19,567 nucleotides of DNA from Christensenella sp. UBA5394. Its GTDB lineage: Bacteria; Bacillota; Clostridia; Christensenellales; CAG-138. The translations under genes and the position numbers were made by a program. The notes beneath the pieces are model-generated. The model was given only the letters and a program-made list of their open reading frames with translations. It was not told where the DNA came from and did no database searches. This document shows, piece by piece, positions 15,140 to 19,567 of the stretch. Positions within the stretch are counted from its first letter, which is position 1; the number at the start of each line of letters is the position of its first letter. The DNA lies in contig DHOI01000129.1 in the NCBI GenBank assembly GCA_002409725.1, positions 1 through 19,567 on the forward strand, read 5' to 3'.

Positions 15140-16000
15140 CTATCGCCACGAAGATGTTTCTCCCGCTTTGGCTGATCCGGTGCGCAGTCTGCTTTGTGAA
15201 GCCGAAGAAGGCAGGACGGCGGGCGGCGGTTCCTCTGCAACCAGCATCTCAATACCCAGGCCGCTGTACTTTTCAAGCTCTTCCGGGGCGATTTTATAAT
15301 CGGTGATGATGGTGTGTATCTCGTCCACTGTAGCGACCCGGGTGAAGGCCGTGCGGTTAAACTTAGAGGAATCCAAGAGACAGATAATCTGGTCCGACGC
15401 CGCCATGAAGGCACGCTTGGTAGAACGGTCGCCATAGTAATAAATCATCAGTCCGTTTTCAATATCGATGGTACTGGCTCCAATAAAGAACTTGTTGGCA
15501 CGGTATTTTTTAATGAACTGGATAGAATCCTCCCCATTGATGACAAAGGACTCGCCGTCCCGCTTGAGCGAGCCGCCAATCACGTAAAGGGACACGTTGG
15601 ATTTATACATCAGCTCGTTGATGATGAGAACATCATTGGTCAGGACCGTAATTCGAAAATCCCCCAGCAGCTTAGCCAAGGCGAGAGTAGTGCTGCCGTC
15701 ATCCAGAAGAATTACGTCGTTTTCTTTGAGGAGGCTCTTTGCTGTTGCGGCAATTAGTTCCTTTTCGTGGAGGCAACGATTGCGATAACCCGTGTTAGAA
15801 AAAGAAATGGTAGAGGGCTGCTCTATCTGCACGGCGCCCCCGTGAATACGCCGAAGCATGTTGGCCTTTTCCAACCGATCTAAATCCAGCCGTATCGTTT
15901 TTTCCGTTACGCCCAGGCTACAGCTCAAGTCTTTTGCGGAGACTACGTTTTCTCTTTTGATCAACTCCATGATTTTCTCTAAACGTTTTCTGGCAATCAT
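15140..16000 (-). CDS. DeoR-family transcriptional regulator
   Basis: This 286-residue repressor of the sugar-catabolic DeoR/GlpR type has an N-terminal helix-turn-helix (about 1-57) with the family signature TIRLDLDRLEKANMLRRIHGGA. A sensor domain resembling sugar isomerases follows, with LLDDGSTT and TNDVLIINEL. Effectors of such proteins are usually phosphorylated sugars. It ends at a typical family end (GLGIEMLVAEE) and then carries about 30 further low-complexity residues, so the normal stop may have been lost. ACCTCC at 16014-16019 (GGAGGT on the coding strand) is 13 bases before the ATG, somewhat long. It is divergent from the SIS/amidohydrolase operon, and its likely operators lie between them. 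Confidence 0.92.
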   Translation of the reverse strand: MIARKRLEKIMELIKRENVVSAKDLSCSLGVTEKTIRLDLDRLEKANMLRRIHGGAVQIEQPSTISFSNTGYRNRCLHEKELIAATAKSLLKENDVILLDDGSTTLALAKLLGDFRITVLTNDVLIINELMYKSNVSLYVIGGSLKRDGESFVINGEDSIQFIKKYRANKFFIGASTIDIENGLMIYYYGDRSTKRAFMAASDQIICLLDSSKFNRTAFTRVATVDEIHTIITDYKIAPEELEKYSGLGIEMLVAEEPPPAVLPSSASQSRLRTGSAKAGETSSWR

Positions 16001-16034
16001 AAATTCGTAAATTACCTCCGGCTTGGTACAAAAT

Positions 16035-16064
16035 AGTATAGCACAGTTTGTGGGGGCTTTTCAA
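16035..16064 (-). promoter_or_regulatory. Promoter of the DeoR gene
   Basis: On the minus strand TTGAAA (16064-16059) is followed after 18 bases by TATACT (16040-16035), preceded by TGC as an extended -10. Transcription would start near 16028. An AATGTTCGAA site lies a few bases upstream of its -35, consistent with autoregulation. Confidence 0.62.
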
Positions 16065-16069
16065 GCATA

Positions 16070-16089
16070 AATGTTCGAAATAGAACAAG
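16070..16089. promoter_or_regulatory. Operator site 1, GlpR-like palindrome
   Basis: AATGTTCGAAATAGAACAAG fits the known E. coli GlpR operator consensus (WATGTTCGWT followed by its inverted copy): the left half is near perfect and the right half keeps GAACA. It borders the DeoR promoter. Binding by the DeoR protein at 15140-16000 is inferred. Confidence 0.55.
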
Positions 16090-16110
16090 ACCATGCCGGC
16101 AAAAGGGCGC

Positions 16111-16120
16111 AATGTTCGGA
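16111..16120 (+). promoter_or_regulatory. Operator half-site 2
   Basis: AATGTTCGGA matches 9 of 10 bases of site 1 in the same orientation, 41 bases away. No inverted partner is seen beside it. Confidence 0.42.
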
Positions 16121-16180
16121 TACAGTATTTTTATGCAGATATACCACAAAGTAATGAATATATGCGCATTAATATTCACA

Positions 16181-16210
16181 TTGACAGTATAAAACTATTT
16201 GGACTATAAT
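16181..16210 (+). promoter_or_regulatory. Promoter of the SIS/amidohydrolase operon
   Basis: Perfect TTGACA (16181-16186) and perfect TATAAT (16205-16210) are separated by 18 bases. The predicted start near 16217 leaves an unusually long leader of about 196 bases before the first gene. Such a strong core promoter implies tight repression when the substrate is absent. Confidence 0.8.
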
Positions 16211-16257
16211 GCAAGTAAAGAGCGGGATAGACCAAATTGCCGCATTAAACAAACATA

Positions 16258-16267
16258 AATGAACATT
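16258..16267 (-). promoter_or_regulatory. Weak operator half-site 3
   Basis: AATGAACATT keeps the GAACATT core of the inverted half-site, about 45 bases after the predicted start. It is the weakest of the series (7 of 10) and could be chance. Confidence 0.25.
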
Positions 16268-16319
16268 AATTCAAAACATACTTACAGAATAGTAACTTAT
16301 ATATCCGGTGTTTGCCGTT

Positions 16320-16329
16320 TTCGAACATT
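16320..16329 (-). promoter_or_regulatory. Operator half-site 4
   Basis: TTCGAACATT is the exact reverse complement of the AATGTTCGAA at 16070-16079. It lies about 105 bases downstream of the operon start, so it could serve DNA looping with site 1 or a roadblock to transcription. Confidence 0.5.
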
Positions 16330-16412
16330 ATTGATCGTATATGTAACCTGCCGGGACAGCCGGCTGTTCTTGGCCAGGCCATATATAAAGTATAAAAATT
16401 GGAGGAAATAAC

Positions 16413-17429
16413 GTGAACGGATTTGTCGAGGAAGTCTGCACACAAGGCACCCTGATGAAAGAGGTTATCCGCTATTATCGCGGGGAAGGCCTTAAGACAA
16501 TAGAAACCATTGTGGCGGCGTATAAAGACAGGGGATGCAACCAAGTGATCCTTTCGGGCATGGGCAGCTCCCTATACGCTATGGATGCCGTGCGAGGCTA
16601 TCTTACCGGTAAAGGAATAAGGACGCTGGCCTTCAGCGCGTTTGAGCTTTCCCGGTTCCAGTTTAACCATATAGATGAAAAGACTTTGTTGGTGGCGATA
16701 TCTCAATCCGGCAAATCCATGGAGGTTATCGAGCTCGTGGAAAAAGCCCGGCCCATTGCCACGGTCGTGGGTATTTACAATACGGAGGGCTGCCCCCTGA
16801 GCCAGATGGCCGAGTATTCCCTGCCCATCCGTGCCAATAAGGAAAGCTCCATTACCAGCAAAACCTATGAATTTACCATGCTCATTCTCAACGTTCTGGC
16901 GCACACCTTGACCGGGGAGCTGAACGATGCCTTCTGGAAAGAGCTGGATTTTGTTGCGGATTGGTGCAGCGGGTGGCTGGAGAACTGGCAGGAAAATTCC
17001 AAGCCAATGTACGATTTTGCCCAGGGTACGCTTCTGTTTGACCTGTTGGCGAACAACGCCTCCCTGGCTACGGCCCGGCAGCTCTCCCTGGCCTACCGGG
17101 AGGGGCTGCATAATTGCACAGCCGTTTGGGAATGTGCGGATTATGCTCACGGCCAATTCCACAGTTCCAAGCTGGCGGGCGAATATCTGGCGCAGATGTT
17201 TTTCCCGGTTTTTGAGGATAACACGAAGGAAATGAAGATGCTGAATTACATCCTCGAGCACGGCGGCCGGGTGATGCTTTATACCGCCTCGGATATCCCG
17301 GAACGGGAGCGGCTGATGGTGGTTAAGCTCCCTAAGGTTCGGGAGTCGCTTATGCCCCTGATTGAAAGCGTTGTCGCGGAAACATTCCTGGGGATGCTGT
17401 TTGGACCGACCTGGGTAAAAGATCATTAA
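16413..17429 (+). CDS. SIS-domain sugar isomerase/deglycase-like protein
   Basis: This 338-residue cytoplasmic protein with two SIS folds resembles the isomerase half of GlmS and the AgaS/FrlB group, which act on phosphorylated amino sugars or Amadori products. Phosphosugar-binding motifs are GMGSSLYA (49-56), ISQSGKS (96-102) and ESSITSKTY (144-152). The second half has YREGLHN (E230) and ADYAHGQFH (242-250), corresponding to the catalytic Glu and the HG loop of GlmS-like isomerases. There is no glutaminase domain. It starts at GTG 16413, 7 bases after GGAGG. First gene of the operon divergent from the DeoR repressor. The family is certain; the exact reaction is not. Confidence 0.9.
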   Translation: MNGFVEEVCTQGTLMKEVIRYYRGEGLKTIETIVAAYKDRGCNQVILSGMGSSLYAMDAVRGYLTGKGIRTLAFSAFELSRFQFNHIDEKTLLVAISQSGKSMEVIELVEKARPIATVVGIYNTEGCPLSQMAEYSLPIRANKESSITSKTYEFTMLILNVLAHTLTGELNDAFWKELDFVADWCSGWLENWQENSKPMYDFAQGTLLFDLLANNASLATARQLSLAYREGLHNCTAVWECADYAHGQFHSSKLAGEYLAQMFFPVFEDNTKEMKMLNYILEHGGRVMLYTASDIPERERLMVVKLPKVRESLMPLIESVVAETFLGMLFGPTWVKDH

Positions 17430-17447
17430 TGAAAGGAGCGCAAAAAA

Positions 17448-18170
17448 ATGATCATTGATGTTTCCAATATCATCGGCAGGCACAAGTTTAAGCCGGAAAT
17501 AACCGCACAAAGCCTTTTGTCCCAGATGGACAAGGCTGGAATCGATATGGCGGTGGTGAACTGCTATGCAGAATCTATCGACAATGCTTCCGTTGAGCAG
17601 GCCTTTAAAAGCTATCCGGGCCGCTTTATCGGCCTATATACCGTGAACCCTTGGCAAGATAACGCTGCCCGGGAACTCGAGGACGCTCTGGCCAATAAAG
17701 GTTTTAAGGGCCTGTATATGAATCCTCTGCGGCACGGCTACATGCTTTGCGAACACCAGGTTTTTTATCCCCTGCTTGAGGTTTGCCGCAAATATCAGGC
17801 TCCCGTTTGGTGCTACGGGGCGGCAGAGGTTTTTACAAGCCCAATCTTTTTCGATGAGATTGCCGCAGACTTCCCCGATGTGAACATCATCATGGGCCGG
17901 ATGGGTCTGCAATATGATAACGCAAGCGCCGTAGCTATTGGCAAGCGCCACACCAACATTTACCTGGAAACCTCATCCAGCATGGATTTCAACACCCACC
18001 GGGCCATTAAGGCCTTGGGGCCGGATCGGGTTCTTCTAGGGACCGGAACGCCGGAAGCGGGTTATTTTGAGCTGGAACTGCTGAAGGTGCGCAACGCCAC
18101 GAAAGGCTATGAAAACGGCGAAGCCAAAGTTTTGGGCGAAAATGCCGCCCGCATTTTCCACATCAAATAA
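17448..18170 (+). CDS. Amidohydrolase-2 paralogue lacking all metal ligands (probable pseudoenzyme)
   Basis: This 240-residue TIM-barrel protein of the ACMSD-like amidohydrolase-2 family is clearly homologous along its length to the next gene product (shared NPW, GL-x-MN-x-x-R-x-GY, G-x-x-x-V-LLG/LFSS, LG-x-NAA blocks). Every position that should bind metal or act in catalysis is changed. The opening IDxHxH reads IIDVSNI (S6, I8). The next histidine is Y123 in WCYGAA, the following one R151 in MGRMG, and the final aspartate G200 in LLGTGTP. The reading frame is intact with an AAAGGAG ribosome site, so selection appears to keep the protein. A structural or regulatory partner of the downstream paralogue is the simplest reading; an unrelated activity is possible. 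Confidence 0.87.
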   Translation: MIIDVSNIIGRHKFKPEITAQSLLSQMDKAGIDMAVVNCYAESIDNASVEQAFKSYPGRFIGLYTVNPWQDNAARELEDALANKGFKGLYMNPLRHGYMLCEHQVFYPLLEVCRKYQAPVWCYGAAEVFTSPIFFDEIAADFPDVNIIMGRMGLQYDNASAVAIGKRHTNIYLETSSSMDFNTHRAIKALGPDRVLLGTGTPEAGYFELELLKVRNATKGYENGEAKVLGENAARIFHIK

Positions 18171-18183
18171 GGGGGTGTGACGG

Positions 18184-18903
18184 ATGATTATCGATATGCT
18201 TGCCCACATCGGCATTAAAAAAGGCGAGAATTATAAAGTGGAATCCCTTCTGGAGCTCATGGACCAGAACGGGGTGGAAAAGTGCATGATCTGTTCGCAG
18301 CTGGAAACGGTGGATAACGACTATATCTATGACTGCTGCAAACGATACCCTGACCGCGTGATCGGCTTTGCCGTCATCAATCCGTGGGATATCGACGGAG
18401 AGGCGGAGGTGGAAAAGTGCTATCGGGATTATGGCTTCTATGGCCTGAAGATGAACGCTATCCGCTTTGGATACAGTGCGGACAGGCACAGCATACTGGA
18501 TCCCTACTTTGACCTGTGCGAAAAATACGGCAAGTGCGTGGTTGCGCACGGCCAGTCGGATATGTTCTCCATCCCCGATAAGTGGGCGGAGATGGCTAAG
18601 ACATATCCCAAGGTACCTGTGATGCTTTATCACATGGGCGTACCGCTTATGTATGAGCGGGCATGTGAACTGGCCAGGGATGTGCCCAATTTCTACCTGA
18701 GCACCTGCGGCGCTTACGTTCCCGTGATGCGCATGGGCTATGAAATTGCAGGCCCGAAAAAGATCCTCTTTTCCTCCGATGCGCCCTTTGGGGATATGGG
18801 CCAGGAAATTGCCAAAGTAAAATACATTACCCGCAATGAGGCAGACCAGGAAATCATGCTGGGCAAAAACGCGGCGGATATGTTGGGCATCGCATATCGG
18901 TAA
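18184..18903 (+). CDS. Amidohydrolase-2 family enzyme (ACMSD-like TIM barrel)
   Basis: This 239-residue cytoplasmic protein starts 13 bases after the previous stop, with AAGGGGGTG as ribosome site. It retains most of the family active site: H8 in IIDMLAHIG, H122 in VVAHGQS, H150 in LYHMG and D199 in FSSDAP. The first histidine of the HxH pair is L6, so only one of the two is present, and the metal site may be incomplete. Family members carry out decarboxylation or hydrolysis of small carboxylates, lactones and amides. At about 240 residues it is shorter than ACMSD (about 330), lacking inserts rather than core. It likely acts on a product or precursor of the SIS proteins. Confidence 0.88.
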   Translation: MIIDMLAHIGIKKGENYKVESLLELMDQNGVEKCMICSQLETVDNDYIYDCCKRYPDRVIGFAVINPWDIDGEAEVEKCYRDYGFYGLKMNAIRFGYSADRHSILDPYFDLCEKYGKCVVAHGQSDMFSIPDKWAEMAKTYPKVPVMLYHMGVPLMYERACELARDVPNFYLSTCGAYVPVMRMGYEIAGPKKILFSSDAPFGDMGQEIAKVKYITRNEADQEIMLGKNAADMLGIAYR

Positions 18904-18934
18904 CAGCGGCCTTTACGGCAGAAAGAGGCGAACC

Positions 18935-19567
18935 ATGCAAAGTATCATGTGGAAGTATATTGAGGAAGAGACGGCCGCGCTGGGGGGATTGCTTCAGGAT
19001 ACGGCTATGGATCAGTCCCTGGCGACCCTTGATATGGAGGTTGAAGCTATTTATTTCGTGAGTCATGGCAGCTCCTACAATGCCGCTATTGCCGCTGCCG
19101 GCTTTATCAGCCGCGTGGCCGGCGTGCGGGCCTATGCCTATACCCCTGCCAACCTCTTATATAGCTGCGGAGCTCTGCTTTGCGAGGCGCGGGAGAAAAC
19201 ACTCGTTATCCCCATCAGCCAAACCGGCACCAGCCGCGGCGCCATTGAGGCGCTACAGTGGGCCCGTAAGGAGGGCTTCAAGATCCTTAGCTTTACCGAT
19301 GTGGAAGGCTCTCCCATCCATACCATGAGCGACGCCACCATCTTTCTAGGTTGCGGCGAGGAGAACAGCAACGCAAAAACCAAGGGTTATAGCGCAACAC
19401 TGCTTCAGCTCCTGCGCCTAGGAATTAGGCTGGGCTTTCGCAAGAGAACGATTGGGCAGCAATTGTATGATGAAATTACCCAGGAGCTTCAGGCACAGGT
19501 GGCAGCCTTAGCCCCGACCAAGGAAAGGGCGCGGGCATGGTGCCAAGAGATGGGACTGGGTAAGGGC
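18935..19567 (+). CDS. Second SIS-domain protein, N-terminal part (3' end outside window)
   Basis: An open frame of 211 codons runs from ATG 18935 to the window end without a stop. It encodes a SIS domain: VSHGSSYNAA (42-51), IPISQTGTS (92-100) and EENSNAKTKGY (142-152) are the phosphosugar-binding loops of GlmS/FrlB-like proteins. AGAGG at 18924-18928 is 6 bases before the ATG, and 31 bases separate it from the previous stop. It differs strongly from the first SIS protein of the operon, so the two probably act on different intermediates or form a heteromer. The remaining second SIS fold should lie just past the window. Confidence 0.9.
   Translation, partial: MQSIMWKYIEEETAALGGLLQDTAMDQSLATLDMEVEAIYFVSHGSSYNAAIAAAGFISRVAGVRAYAYTPANLLYSCGALLCEAREKTLVIPISQTGTSRGAIEALQWARKEGFKILSFTDVEGSPIHTMSDATIFLGCGEENSNAKTKGYSATLLQLLRLGIRLGFRKRTIGQQLYDEITQELQAQVAALAPTKERARAWCQEMGLGKG

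Larger units (their letters stand above)
16217..16412 (+). other. Long 5' leader of the SIS/amidohydrolase operon
   Basis: About 196 bases between the predicted start and the first gene, noncoding. It contains half-sites 3 and 4, a perfect 12-base palindrome ACAGCCGGCTGT (16356-16367) inside a GC-rich patch (16347-16380) and then an AT-rich stretch before the ribosome site GGAGG (16401-16405). No known riboswitch class and no U-tract terminator is recognised. Confidence 0.45.

Noticed and set aside
16572..17510. 312-codon antisense frame opposite the first SIS gene
   Set aside because: Shadow of a gene with clear SIS motifs; no independent evidence of coding.
1..19567. CRISPR arrays, tRNA or rRNA genes, transposases, integrases or attachment sites
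   Set aside because: None could be recognised on either strand; the only repeats are coiled-coil codons, hairpins and operator-like half-sites.

Overview
The window looks like a chromosomal segment of an anaerobic, probably gut-associated member of the Clostridia (Bacillota). The grounds are strong AGGAGG-type ribosome sites, sigma-A-like promoters, the gene families present and fairly GC-rich coding DNA with AT-rich intergenic gaps. The taxonomy is inference. No rRNA, tRNA, CRISPR array, transposase or phage gene was seen.

Layout. (1) 1-4018: the end of a MacB/LolD-type ABC ATPase and a 1208-residue FtsX-type permease carrying a very long coiled coil. (2) 4043-7610: a bacterioferritin with its own consensus promoter and terminator, then an MgtA-type P-ATPase behind a structured leader that looks like a transcription attenuator with a 38-codon leader ORF. 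(3) 7611-7796: a short gap with two hairpins and a terminator, possibly a small RNA. (4) 7797-14745: a minus-strand XRE-cupin regulator divergent from a nucleoside-type (BMP family) ABC importer (lipoprotein, twin ATPase, two permeases) and an ATZ/TRZ-type amidohydrolase with a substituted metal-ligand position. (5) 14746-15139: noncoding, with a strong bidirectional terminator-like hairpin. (6) 15140-16000: a minus-strand DeoR-family regulator. (7) 16001-16412: a control region with two divergent promoters and several copies of a GlpR-like half-site, AATGTTCGAA. (8) 16413-19567: an operon of SIS-domain sugar isomerase-like protein, amidohydrolase, amidohydrolase, and a second SIS protein cut by the window end.

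How the genes work together. Region 4 reads as an import-and-convert module for a nucleobase, nucleoside or similar heterocycle, controlled by the XRE-cupin protein. Region 8 reads as a catabolic module for a phosphorylated sugar or amino-sugar derivative, repressed by the DeoR protein. Its most unusual part is a pair of tandem, clearly homologous amidohydrolase-2 proteins: the downstream copy keeps most metal and catalytic residues, while the upstream copy has lost all of them, suggesting an enzyme plus pseudoenzyme partner. I do not recognise this four-gene arrangement as a named pathway, and it is the best candidate here for an undescribed system.
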